From Apostichopus japonicus (lineage: Eukaryota > Echinodermata > Holothuroidea > Aspidochirotida > Stichopodidae), in the NCBI RefSeq assembly GCF_037975245.1, contig NC_092573.1, forward strand, positions 7,552,501 to 7,616,500: DNA of 64,000 nucleotides, read 5' to 3'. A model generated the notes under the pieces. The model saw nothing but the letters and a program-made list of their open reading frames with translations. It had not been told where the DNA came from and ran no database searches. Of the stretch, positions 21,859-33,149 are shown piece after piece (within the stretch, counting starts at the first letter, position 1; the number at the start of each line of letters is the position of its first letter). The position numbers were made by a program, and so were the translations under genes.

Positions 21859-22218
21859 GTATGGCGCGCCATCAGTCTCAAATCATGGGAGATCGACTTA
21901 TACCGATTTAAATCGACATATACCAGTTTCCTTCGACATATACCAGTTTCCTTCGACTTATACCAGTTTCATTCTACATATCATCGATTTAAATCGACAT
22001 ATACCAGTAGTATGATAAGTAAAATAAATCGATGATAAGTAAAATAAATCGATGATATGTCGAAGTTAACTGGTATATGTCGATTTAAATCGATGATATG
22101 TAGAATGAAACTGGTATATGTCGAAGGAAACTGGTATATGTCGAAGGAAACTGGTATATGTCGATTTAAATCGGTATAAGTCGATCTCCCATGATTTGAG
22201 ACTGATGGCCCGCCATAC
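21859..22218. repeat. Foldback element: 150-bp inverted repeat arms
   Basis: Arms 21859-22008 and 22069-22218 are complementary at 148 of 150 positions by my count, separated by 60 bp. The arms contain a 20-bp direct sub-repeat (CATATACCAGTTTCCTTCGA theme) and GATTTAAATC palindromes. The spacer contains a 20-bp direct repeat (GATAAGTAAAATAAATCGAT). No ORF. It abuts the hAT-like terminus on its left. Confidence 0.95.
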
Positions 22219-22269
22219 GCCTGATGTATGAAGACGTATAAATGATCTGGCTTTTTGCCGTACAACTAA

Positions 22270-22620
22270 ACTGTGCTAAAGGTTGCCAAAGTCATTCCTT
22301 TACTGAAGATGGTGACTCTACCCCCCCCCCCCCCCCCCACGAGAATGCACACACGTGTGTTATCTTGTTTAAACAAACTTCTGCATGGTGGATCTGAAAA
22401 GAGGCTCCGGCAGTTTCTTACAAGTAATAACATTTTTATGATTTCCAGTTTGGTTAGGGAATGTCACTCAACAACCCATGCTTTGTTAGAAACTGTCCTC
22501 AGCTTGATGTGGGTAAATATGTTAGGTTATGTCTTGACCTCAAGAAAGCCTTTGACATGGTCGACCACTCTATTCTTTTGAAGATATTATTGTATCACTA
22601 TGGGGTTCAGAGATAACAAA
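22270..22620 (+). mobile_element. LINE reverse transcriptase fragment
   Basis: Plus-strand RT blocks in shifting frames: LKVAKVIPLLK (22273), SNNIF and CHSTTHALLETV (about 22425-22500), then LDLKKAFDMVDHSILLK (about 22530-22580). An 18-base C run replaces part of the NYRPISVLP region. Truncated at both ends and not functional. Confidence 0.8.
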
Positions 22621-22967
22621 CGTTCAGCACACGGACATCTGTACTGGTATAGTGTTTAGATACTATAGAAAACACCAATTCGTGGAACGAATTTACCGAT
22701 TTCAGAAGGCCATATGAACGAATTTACCGATTTCAGAAGGCCACATGCAGATGGGAAGATATTTTAACCCCTAGTGATCGAATGTTGTACATGGTGTTTC
22801 TGTTGAATAGAAAAGACAATTTGTGTAAAGTTTACTTCACTTTGAGAGAGTTGAAACACCCAAGCTCATACAGTATATTAATTACATCTGCTCTACTGTA
22901 TTAAAAATAAACATTCTGAGGATATGTGTTTGTCTCCCATACACTTATATGTGTTAATAATTAGTTG

Positions 22968-22973
<6 letters not shown>

Positions 22974-23033
<60 letters not shown>

Positions 23034-23068
23034 TATATATATATTTATATATATATATATATATATAC
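22974..23068. repeat. (TA)n microsatellite upstream of the LRR gene
   Basis: Nearly uninterrupted TA dinucleotides, followed by degenerate TGATATGATATAATATAA sequence to 23145. It ends about 120 bp before the LRR start codon. Confidence 0.95.
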
Positions 23069-23188
23069 ATATGGTGTGATGTGATGTGATACGATGTATT
23101 GTGATATCATATAAGATGGTATGATATGATATAATATAATATAATTTGTTTGTCATTTACACAGTTACCAAAGGTTCGTCACACGAAG

Positions 23189-25030
23189 ATGAAGATACTC
23201 CAAGGCCATAGTTACTCCGTGTTGTTCTTGATGAGTATGGTAATCATGGTAACAGGTTACGACGGCAACTGTGTCATGCAGATGAATCCCCACGAGACTT
23301 TTCTCGATTGTTCTCGTAAGAATATCGTAGATGTTCCGACTGACATCCCGCACTCAGTCACGAGACTGTCTTTCTTCGCTGGAGAACTTCATCGATTGTC
23401 TCCAAGTCCTTTCCTTAAATTGACTCTTCTCAACTCAATCGATTTTCGTTGGAATAAAATTAGCGTCGTTATGCCTTTTACCTTCAACTATTTACAGGAA
23501 TTGACGCTGATTGATCTATCGAGGAATTTCATATCTGGGATCGATAAAGGTGTATTCTTCCGTTTAAAATCGCTTAGGCAGTTATTAATGAGTCACAACG
23601 TAATAGAAGAGCTAAGAGAAGAATGCTTCCAAGCATTGCCTAGGCTCGATGAACTTAATTTATCTTCGAATCGTATCTCTCGATTGGTTCATTCACCATT
23701 CGTTCAACTCCCAAACTTAAGAACGCTTGATCTATCGTTTAACAAGGTTATCAATATTTCACAAGGATTTTTCAATGGATTGACAAACCTCTCTACATTA
23801 ATTCTCAATAACAATGCATTGGAACATTTACGAACTGATACATTCAAGCGATTGCCGAACCTACAATATTTGTATTTAAGTGAAAATGACATCAACGTCA
23901 TCGGTGAGGTCATGAGTGGCTTCTTCTCACTGCGAGTGCTTGATTTGTGTTCAAACAATCTTACGGCAATCAAGAAAAGGAGCATACAGAATATGAGATC
24001 TTTGGAACGTTTAAGGCTCTCTGGAAATAAAATTGGAATTATTACTACAGGTACGTTTTCTTCGCTGAAATCACTCAAGTTATTGCAAATCGAGAACAAC
24101 CGAATCAAGAGGCTCCCGTCTCGTTCTTTCAGTAATCTGACCAACTTGGAACAACTGTCTTTAAGGAGCAACAAGATAGCGACGGTTGAACCAATGGCTA
24201 TCCAAAATTTACCAATGTTGCTTACTCTCGACTTATCTAATAATGAAATTAACACGCTCCTGACAAAATCTTTCATGGAACTTCCACATTTAAGATCACT
24301 TGACTTATCTTATAACCACATCACAATTATTCAGTTGGGGTTTTTTCAATTTCTTCCACGATTACAGACGTTGAGTTTGTTTTGCAATAAGATAAAAATG
24401 ATTGAAAGCAATCAGTTTAACGAGTTGAAGACTTTGCGTTCCTTGGAATTATACAACAACAGTATAAGTAGCATTGCTCCCTGTTCATTCTGCGGTTTGA
24501 TCAAGCTTAGAACCCTGAATTTACAATTCAACAAAATAGCGCGCATTTCTAAAAACAGTTTTAAAGATTTACGTGAACTTAGAATACTTTGGTTGTCACA
24601 TAATCAATTGAGCAGGATTGGATATGGAGCTGTGAAATATCTAACAAACATCAAGCATGTCTCTCTTGCACACAATAATAAAATGAGAATGGGAACATGC
24701 ACATTAGCCGCCATGAAGACTCTAGAGGGACTGGTTCTAGAAAATACAACAGTCAACTTCGCGGTGACATTATTCGGCAACATCTCATTCTGTAAAGTAA
24801 ATGCTTCTGAGAATGGAAGTTCTGACATATATTTGAATAAATTAGATACTTTAAACTTGGTTGGAACAGGCATGAGATATCTGTCAGTGCCGGCGTTTCA
24901 ACGTATGCCCGCATTGCAAGAGGTCGATCTACGTGATAATATGTTATCAAGCATACCGTCCGAGTTTTATATTCAACATCCGGGTGTTTTACTTCATTTA
25001 CATGGAAATAAAATGAAGACGCTGTATTAG
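23189..25030 (+). CDS. Secreted leucine-rich-repeat protein (single-exon coding region, 613 aa)
   Basis: The ATG at 23189 is chosen because it has A at -3 and opens a hydrophobic signal peptide (MKILQGHSYSVLFLMSMVIM, cleavage probably near Gly23). C28 and C41 form a minimal LRR N-cap (FLDCSRKNIVDVPTDIP). About 21 LRRs of 24 residues follow from about residue 60 (LxxLxLxxNxIxxIxxxxFxxL); repeats 19-20 are irregular with extra Cys residues. The chain ends directly after the last repeat: no Cys-rich C-cap, transmembrane helix or TIR domain is seen, nor one downstream. A splice acceptor-like TTTACACAG ends at 23164, so a 5' UTR exon may lie upstream. An AATAAA lies near 25114. A ligand-binding or adhesion role, perhaps in recognition as for TLR-like ectodomains, is inference. 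It is intact amid decayed transposons, which argues for function. Confidence 0.88.
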   Translation: MKILQGHSYSVLFLMSMVIMVTGYDGNCVMQMNPHETFLDCSRKNIVDVPTDIPHSVTRLSFFAGELHRLSPSPFLKLTLLNSIDFRWNKISVVMPFTFNYLQELTLIDLSRNFISGIDKGVFFRLKSLRQLLMSHNVIEELREECFQALPRLDELNLSSNRISRLVHSPFVQLPNLRTLDLSFNKVINISQGFFNGLTNLSTLILNNNALEHLRTDTFKRLPNLQYLYLSENDINVIGEVMSGFFSLRVLDLCSNNLTAIKKRSIQNMRSLERLRLSGNKIGIITTGTFSSLKSLKLLQIENNRIKRLPSRSFSNLTNLEQLSLRSNKIATVEPMAIQNLPMLLTLDLSNNEINTLLTKSFMELPHLRSLDLSYNHITIIQLGFFQFLPRLQTLSLFCNKIKMIESNQFNELKTLRSLELYNNSISSIAPCSFCGLIKLRTLNLQFNKIARISKNSFKDLRELRILWLSHNQLSRIGYGAVKYLTNIKHVSLAHNNKMRMGTCTLAAMKTLEGLVLENTTVNFAVTLFGNISFCKVNASENGSSDIYLNKLDTLNLVGTGMRYLSVPAFQRMPALQEVDLRDNMLSSIPSEFYIQHPGVLLHLHGNKMKTLY

Positions 25031-25119
25031 TTTTACAATTTACAAAAGTGGCAAAAACAAAAACAAAAGAAAGGTACCGCATCGAAGGCACAGTAGCACG
25101 TGACGGTAGTATACTAATA

Positions 25120-25547
25120 AATGATTTGTAGTAGGCAGCTGGAGTAAAAGTATCTTTTACATTTTACTACATCTTTCAGTCTGTAACAGCAGTGAAAATC
25201 TATATACATGTTCCCAGTTTAAAGCAAAACAACAACAGATAAAACAACAACAGCATGTACAAAATAAGTTTCCAGATTGTTATTGTGGTATATTTCTTTT
25301 CGGTCGGGTCGAAACTCTACTTCATGAAAAAACGTTACCAATGCCAACATAATGATACTATTTTGTCCCATTTTATCTGCACAATAATCAAGTTTGTTGA
25401 TCGTTTGTTGATAGATCGTCAGTAAACCTCAGATATAGGACAACAAACAAAAATCTCTCTTGGGAGAGTGATTTGTGACTTGCTTTGAAATGCTCATTTC
25501 TATGAAGTATCAAGCTGACCATTACCTAAAATCCTAAAGTAATGATA
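25120..25547. other. 3' flank of the LRR gene
   Basis: Unique AT-rich sequence with CAACAACAG-type runs near 25225-25260. No ORF or element recognised. Confidence 0.4.
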
Positions 25548-25555
25548 GGGTATTT

Positions 25556-25921
25556 CAGTGGCGTAGGAAGGTATTTTTGAGTGGGGGGCTGAAGACCGAT
25601 GGCCGGCCTGGGGGAGGGGTCTAAGGGGAGGGGGTGTCCCCCTCCCCTTTGGATTTTTTTGCATTTCCAGGTGGCCTCAGATGCAATTTGGTGCTATATA
25701 GCACACTTCAACACCCACTCCATTTTGTAAACTTAATTTTGTGTTTTCACCTGGCCTTAGATGCAATTTGGTGCTCCAAATGAGATTTTTTTTCTCATTT
25801 AGAAATAAAAAAGGGGTTTTCTGACTTGCGAACCGGGGGGGCGGAATGATACTTCCGCCCCTCCACATTTTTCACTGGGGGGGCTGGCGCCCCCCCAGCC
25901 CCCCCGGTTCCTACGCCCTTG
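25556..25921. mobile_element. hAT-type MITE with 8-bp TSD
   Basis: Left end CAGTGGCGTAGGAAGG; right end is the complement of CAAGGGCGTAGGAACCGG. The perfect 8-bp duplication GGGTATTT flanks it at 25548-25555 and 25922-25929. Length 366 bp, no ORF. Its interior G/C blocks (about 25605-25655) match the partial element at 17800-18017. It repeats a GGCCT(C/T)AGATGCAATTTGGTGC segment twice (about 25672 and 25752). Confidence 0.88.
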
Positions 25922-25929
25922 GGGTATTT

Positions 25930-26955
25930 TAAGAAAAAGTCGCACAGGAAAGAACATGAGCACGAAAACCAAACTACTGAACGACTGATCCGCTCTCAAC
26001 CCCAGTCCCCTTGCATCGGGACTGTGTGATCATCGTCGGGTGTGCATCACCATTCCCCTCGTAATGACAGGGTTATCCTCTGCGTATAGGTGTCCTATAT
26101 CCAATTGGTAGGATATGAAAGTAGAATTCAACTCGAGGAATGGTGTAAACAAATTTTGTTGGGGACTAAGTTGACAGTCTAGCTGTTCTTGCTGTTTGCC
26201 TAAGTAGGCCTAACTGCTGATTAAGAAACCGAAGATGCAACACGACAGAGGCCTTGGTTGTGTGCCTACATTCCATGCAAACGACGATGAGATTTAATGT
26301 TTATGGTAAATGTATATATGCATCCTTTTTGAAAACTATGAAGTAATAAATTGTATTTCATGACAAATTAAAGTATGCACATGTGAGACACCATGCATCA
26401 CCGAATGAGGCATCTGTGAGTTACAAAATGGAGACAATGTAATATTCCAAAGAAAGATAATGCTTTTATAGGCCCACATCTATGATGGTGCCTTGTTCCA
26501 TTAGAACTTTAATATTTTCTTTAATAAAAGCATGTACGTAGTAAAAATGAGAAGAAAAGCATGTCAATCATTGTTAAGCGACACATTTTTATTAAAAAGC
26601 CTGTAACAATATTATTGGGGGGGGGGGGGGTTGGTTGATATTTGGATAGATCTATTTCTTTTTCCATGTTGAATTTTGAAATTTGCAAGTAGGTAGGACT
26701 ATATATTGCACGAGTTTCCAGTTGGACAATCCGATTGAAATTAGTCAGAAAGTATACAGAGAAATATATTTTGGGAATTTTCTATCCAAAATCGTTTTGC
26801 GTTTTGACCTATTTTCCCCATCGTGCATCAACGTATACATAACAATTTTGGCATCTTGGTTGTTCGTTACTGTGAGATACCGTTCAGTTAAAACCTGTAT
26901 TATCTAAGATATTATAGAAAACACGTTCATGATACTTTATCCAAGTTTTCGAATG
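25930..26955. other. Non-coding stretch
   Basis: No recognised gene; contains a 12-base G run near 26619-26630. One small plus-strand open frame (26683-26907) has no support. Confidence 0.4.
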
Positions 26956-26959
26956 CATT

Positions 26960-28140
26960 TGGTCTAATACGAATGTCCCAATCTGGTTTAAGATAAGGGT
27001 GCTCTTGTGAAACAGCATTAGGCCTACTGAAGATAATCGATAAATCTATTTGGATCAGTATTACTAGACCTGAGAAAAGCATTTGACGTATATTGTAAAC
27101 CATTCTATTCCAATAGATAAGCTATCTATATATGGTCCTTCGGAAAGCTCTGTTGCATGGTTTAAGTCTTATTAATTCAATAGACAACAATCTACATACG
27201 TTAATGGTGTGCGGTTTCCCCCCTTACTGCCAGTAACACGTGGGGTGCCACAGGGGCCAATTCTGGGCCCGTTACTCTTTGTTTTGTTAATTAATGACAT
27301 GGGTCAAACTAATCATTGTTCGGCGGACATGTATATGCAGTTGATACAACATTTGATATGAAGGGCAAGTCTGTAGATGATTTAAATACCAAACGTTATG
27401 AGGTTATGGCTAAAGTTTACAGATGGTGCAAGAATAACTTAAATTGGTTACAAATAGTAATAAAACTAAAATGATGTTGATTGGTTCAAGACAAAGGCTG
27501 AAATCTATTCCAAATAACAAAGTAAGTACTGCTGTCGAAGATTCTTCGATTGAAAGTGTATGCTGCGAAAATATTCTGGTCGTAAAAATCGACAATGAAT
27601 TATTTTGGAATGAACAAGTCGATTCTGTTTGCAAGCTCATTTCCAGTCGATTGGCTTTACTTCGACGTATAAAACCATTCGTTGATACCAATACTTGTAT
27701 TCTATGTTATAATGGATATAATTTACCGATGTCTGAGTATTGCAGTTTATTATGGGATAATGAGTACTGCCAGATGACTAAGTCGTCTACAGAAATCTGC
27801 AGCAAGAATCGTTCTCAGTGCAACATTTGATGATATATCTGAAGACCTTTTTAAAACTTTGAACTGGTTCTCCTTCGAAAAACGTTTAAAATGTATAAAA
27901 GCTTGACAATGTTGTATAGGTCTTTAAATGGTCTGGCTCCACAGTACCTTGTGGGCATGTTCCGTCACACGAATAATATACATAACCACTCCCTAAGGTC
28001 CACCACACGAAATCCTTTATTCTTAGAGGGTGTTAATACCCATGCAGTGCCATCAAAAAACAATTTCATATGTAAGGCCTACTGCTAAGGAGTGGAACAA
28101 GTTATCAAAGGAGTGTAAATATGCCGCAACTCCCTAAATA
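26960..28140 (+). mobile_element. Decayed CR1/jockey-like LINE reverse transcriptase
   Basis: Plus-strand blocks: LLDLRKAFDV (about 27063-27095), VTRGVPQGPILGPLLFVLLINDM (about 27235-27300), then C-terminal blocks in the segments 27444-27830 (NSNKTKMMLIGSRQRL, NNELFWNEQVDSVCK-like) and 27891-28088 (LYRSLNGLAPQYLVGMF). The FADD-type catalytic block near 27330 is degenerate. At least three frame changes. A (ATA)n-type tail (about 28300-28335) may be its 3' end. Confidence 0.85.
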
Positions 28141-28334
28141 CCTTGATACGTTATCCAGAACATAAACTAATTACCTATGCTGTTAATTTCATTTCATTAA
28201 TGATTGTTCCATGTTGTATTTTATGCCATTGTCAATTTTGTATTTATTTTGTTTTATTTGTCATTGTTGTCTTGTTTACGTTTGTATTCTATATTATTTT
28301 GATGATAATAATGATAATAATAATCAGCAGTTAT

Positions 28335-28605
28335 TTTTTCCCGACGCTTTTTCCGACGGGAGAATCCCGAAGGGCTTATGGATTAGAACTTACACGTCGG
28401 GCGGGTGGCTTCCAATTCAACATTTTAACTCAAATTTGGAATCCAGCTTTCAATTTAGAAAGTCATTTCAGATGGGAAAACCGTAGATTGCTCTTGGATG
28501 AAAACCCACCTTACTATAACCCGGCCGGAAATGGAACCTCCCAATTGCTAAGCCTCATTGCTTCAAATGCCACCGCCCATATCCACCCGGCCACAGGATA
28601 TTATT
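28335..28605 (-). mobile_element. tRNA-derived SINE, copy 1
   Basis: Read on the minus strand from about 28605: a tRNA-like head with an A-box-like GGCCGGGTGGATATGG, GGTGGCATTTGAAGCAA (anticodon-arm position), AGGCTTAGCAAT and a degraded B box GGTTCCATTTCC. A body follows (GTGGGTTTTCATCCAAGAGC, CCCATCTGAAATGACTTTCT, AAAATGTTGAATTGG), ending at CTAATCCATAAGCCCTT and a GGGATTCTCCCG hairpin. The same order recurs at 59600-61985, which establishes it as an interspersed family. The head resembles class II (Ser/Leu) tRNAs. Confidence 0.8.
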
Positions 28606-28679
28606 TTGATTCTACTAGCAGTTTTCATATTATTTGGCCTCGGGGGGAAATTAGCTTTACGCTAACCTAGTATACCCTT

Positions 28680-31600
28680 GAATGTTAGATAAATACATTA
28701 GATCAGGACTCCGTCGAAACCTCGTTGCTATAACAACGTACGTAGACAACCCTTTGCGCGAATCATTGTTTTGGGTGTATCAAGATGGCGCGAGCGACTT
28801 TCAAATAGCTGCAAAGCGTATTATTGTCAGCAGATGCGATATGGCTTCTATGTATAAATTTGTGTGATATAAACTCATCAGTATGTAGGCTAAGCAGGGT
28901 GTTGTTGGGGGAGCAGTTGAACCTTTTGTTTCCGCCCCAGGTTAAAACACCTACGATCGTAAAACTGTCTTGGTGCTCGGCAGGAGATTTCACCTAAGGT
29001 CCTAAGACTGCATAATAACAATCGTCCGGGTAGCGCCGATATCCGCGTTCGTGGAGTTCGCCAAAGGTGATAGCGAAAGCAGTGGCAAAAAATACATATG
29101 CCTCATAGTATTTTGATAAACGGTAACTTTGCGTGTCCCTTAAAAGTTATCCTGCTGTGTTATACATATGTAGCTGCAAACACTGTAGCTGCCGTATTTG
29201 AAAGTCAAATTGTAATGACATTTTTCGAACGAGATGTTAATCCACACACAACCCCGACGAGAACGGCTGAATGATATTTTGTACCATCTAAAATGTGCTT
29301 CAATATTCTCTAATTACGCAACGAGATTCCCGAGACCACTAATAGTTATACAATTCTGACCTCATTGAAACATCGATTATGAAGCAGCCAATAACACTTT
29401 CAGTCTGCAGTTCCATGATATTCGAAGACGATAATATACTAACTTGAAGACATAGCCTGGTGGAAGTCATGACTTATACACATGCAGGAAGAATCAGTAA
29501 GACACATTTTGAATTTAATGTGAGACGTAAATTCATGAGAACCTATTTTATTTTAACCTGTACCTTTTCTATAAGGATAATAACAGTTAAACAACCACAC
29601 TCTACCATTAGCATAAACACAGTCCATTATAAACTCACTGTCAGATTAAACAACCATACAGTACCATTAGTATGAACAATCATACACCATGGGCCTTTTT
29701 TAAAGTGGGTCCCCAGCCCACTTCCTTCCCCCAGTGGAGCAATTTGCCCCCCCCCCCCAAAAAAAAAGAAGTAAATCTTCAACCTTAAATCTCAAATACG
29801 CATTCAAATTCTCAATCTATTGATATCAATGTAGAGCTGCATATTGGGTTCTAGTCACCAAAATCGCCATCTATAAGAGAAAGTGAAAATAATCTGCATA
29901 TTTACATGAAGTTTTATCAAAATTTAGAGATACTTGCATTGCAAGATTGTGATATTTAATTAAGATGAGTAGAATAATAACATTTTCCCAAACCTAAGTC
30001 ATACATGGAAGGATAATTTTTGAATTTTGCTTTGCTAGGACTGTTTTGGATAACTATATTATACCAAGGTTGGTTTTGTCTCATCAGTTGCTTGGTTTAA
30101 TGGGGTCCAATATGATAGACTAATGGTACAGGAAGCTATCAAACAGAGAGGGGGCAATGAACTGGTGGAGTTTGGGAGTATTACCCTAAAGAGTGTTGGT
30201 TTTATAGCTGCTACAGTGGCCCAAATATGAGAGCTGTTATCTACGAATTTGTGCAATTTCCCCCTCCCCACTTTTCGATCTCTCACAAAAGAGCGAGAGT
30301 ACTCATTAACATAAGCATGTTTTAAGACCTAAATTGTAGGCATAATTTAGTGCCTAAGGTGTTACCACTTGACGTCTAACATTTCATTCCTTTCTAGGCA
30401 CGGACCCCCAGACCACATAAGTGGTAGCCCACTTCAACAACAAAAGGACCACATCTACTCAATATGGAGAACCTGCTTACCAAGTATGAGGTTTATCCAA
30501 GTTTCCATTCTTGAGGAGATATCTGGTTTACAAGCAATGCATTCACACAAACAGAAACACACATGACATCATCATTGCATTGGTTTATGATTGCCAAGAA
30601 AGCCAAAATGAGCAGAAACAGAATTTCTCTACATTGCAAATTTATTTGTTTCCCCCATACATTCAAAAAAGAGACATTTAAGGTATATAAGGTTGGAAAC
30701 ATTTTGTGAATTAATAATTATCAAACAAGCTCTCTGTACAAAAAGGAAAAAGAAAACTAATCAGGGAAAAGTTGTATTAACACATAATCCAATCACATGA
30801 TATGTAATGAATCAACTGACATTTCCCAAAGTTTTATGGAAATAAAGTAGAATAGAAATGACCTTTAAAATGGTCAGATTGGGTAAAATTTTTACTACTA
30901 ATATATGGTTTGCAGTTGCTCTCCATAGGCAAGAAAACTAAGAAGCTGTCAAAATACTACAAATGCCTTAACTTGCATTAAGTTGTTCATTCACTTTCAT
31001 TATTATTTGTGTCATCTGCAACGGGTCAGATTATTATCAATCTTTGAATGTTTCTGCATTATCAAAGGGCTATCCTTTAAGAAAGTCAATACCCATTCCC
31101 CCCACCCTTCCCCCACCACAGACACACTCCAAATCGAACCAATGAATGTTGAATACAACTATGCAAGCTAACATGTAAGCCCCAAGGGTTATGCACCATT
31201 AAGTCCAAACTTCTTGATTTCAGGGGCATTGATGGGAAGATCATTTCATTACCCAATCTCACTCGTCTCTATTATGGGATACCTCTACTGATTGCAGGCC
31301 TCAAAAGGTCCATGTACCATGAGAAAGCATTTAGACTGGAAATGTTCAAATATTCTGGGCTAGGTACAGTGAAGTCTTTCATTGCATAACAGGCTATGCA
31401 AAGTTATTTGAGACCTCTTTGATGGCAAACCCAATTAGGACATGTACAGTCATGTGGTAACTCTTTGATGTTTTGAGCTCAAAAGACGTGCTGTTAATAT
31501 GGAATAAAATGCTTTCATTGCAGATCCAAATGGGCAGATCATAGGGAAAAATTGATATTTTTAGTTTGCTCATACATAACATGAAACTGAAAACATGGTT

Positions 31601-33140
31601 ATGCTATGTACTTTCTTCTTCTGCAAGTCCTATATTTGCTTTATTGAATTGCAATAGAATCAAGAGACCTTTTCATTTTCATTGACATTCAAATGAGAGA
31701 AATAAACTGCCTTTCGATCATGCAAACAAAAACATGGAGATGTGGCAAAAACAAAGAAAACCAAAAAGTGACAATGGTTTAATGTAACACCCTGAAGTAT
31801 TGGATTGATCAGCGATTAAACATTAATCAATTGAGTGGAAGACAAACGTATTCCACAACACTACTACCTTAAACCTTTATACTTAAATGTCTCCAAACTT
31901 AGATTTATCTGCATTATGGCACTCCCCTTCCTCCCTACCCCAAACAAATAATTTTTTGATAAGTTTGATGAAAATGTTGGTTCAGAGTCTGCATCTTCTG
32001 TTTACACTTGCCAGAGGTCGCAATTATTTGATCTTCCTCTCAATGATCTCTACATTGAAAAGACAAACCAAAAATATGATATTAATTTTGCTGCTGCCAT
32101 CATAAATTGTTGTCAAAATTGAACAAATATGTCCTTATGATACAGGCTCTTGCAGAAACTTGAGGATTTGTTTCAAACCTCTTTGTCCTTTCTACATTTT
32201 ACTAACATGCCATGTGACGCATGGATAGACAGTCAGTCTTAGCAGGCTAAGACACTAACACACCAGTACCGTATGATCTGGCTTATTCATCATCTCCTCA
32301 TTGTCCATTCACACTAAAGGGTGGTCAATGAAATCAGCACAACTCCCCCACCCCCACCTTCATAACAAGATAAAATTGACTAGTGAATATAACAAAGACT
32401 CAACGCCAAAAGATATAATAAAAAGTGTTTTCATCTTTTACCTTGAAATAATATCTATAAAGATTTAAATGAAAATGCACTTTGATGCTAAAAATTTCCT
32501 ATCAAACAAATTACAGAATATTTCAAATGAACAGGACTCAGTTTGGGATTCAGTAACAGCCTGCACACATATGGGCAGTTTAAAAAGCAATTTTACAAAT
32601 TTATTGTCAAATCTGAGGCATTCTCTGAAACAATGTTAGGATGAAGATCAAACGTTGACATTAGTTTACCGAGCAGAATTGCTTGTGGTCATACACAGTG
32701 AAACAAAGAAAGTACCATATATCATCATATCTCTAAAGGAAGAGATTGTTTCTGAAAACTCCTTAGCATATAAACGGAACTGTTAACTTCAGTCGAATGA
32801 CACAACCAATGCACAATAACTGTGCAAGGCAGATACAGAGGACTTCATTTATATAGCCTAATAAAATGCACTTAGTTTCATTAGATTAACAAAATATAAG
32901 ACAAGAACTCTGGAATGCATCAAGAAGAAAATAAATACAAACAGGCAAAATGTCAGCAACCTGCCATGCTACTGACACACTTCAATACCATCATGTGTCA
33001 TCAGATCCCAGTCGTTACATAGGGCAAATGCATGGCTTCATACTAAACATGGATAGTTTGAACATTCACATTGCACCCCGCTAGTTTAGCTTAATATAAT
33101 GTGACAATACTTAGGGCAGTCATACCACAACACTAAATGA
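28680..33140. other. Long non-coding stretch, mostly unique
   Basis: No coding exon recognised; the open frames of 60-75 aa have no motif. At about 29690-29760 there is a G/C-homopolymer block (complement GGGGGCAAATTGCTCCAC) resembling the edges of other repeats. From 29,800 to 33,140 the sequence is low-repeat and AT-rich. It could include distal 3' UTR or flank of the minus-strand kinase gene, but nothing proves that. Confidence 0.35.
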
Positions 33141-33149
33141 AGTCAATCT

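Noticed and set aside
23704-24276. 190-codon minus-strand ORF within the LRR gene
   Set aside because: Antisense shadow of regular LRR codons; no motif of its own.
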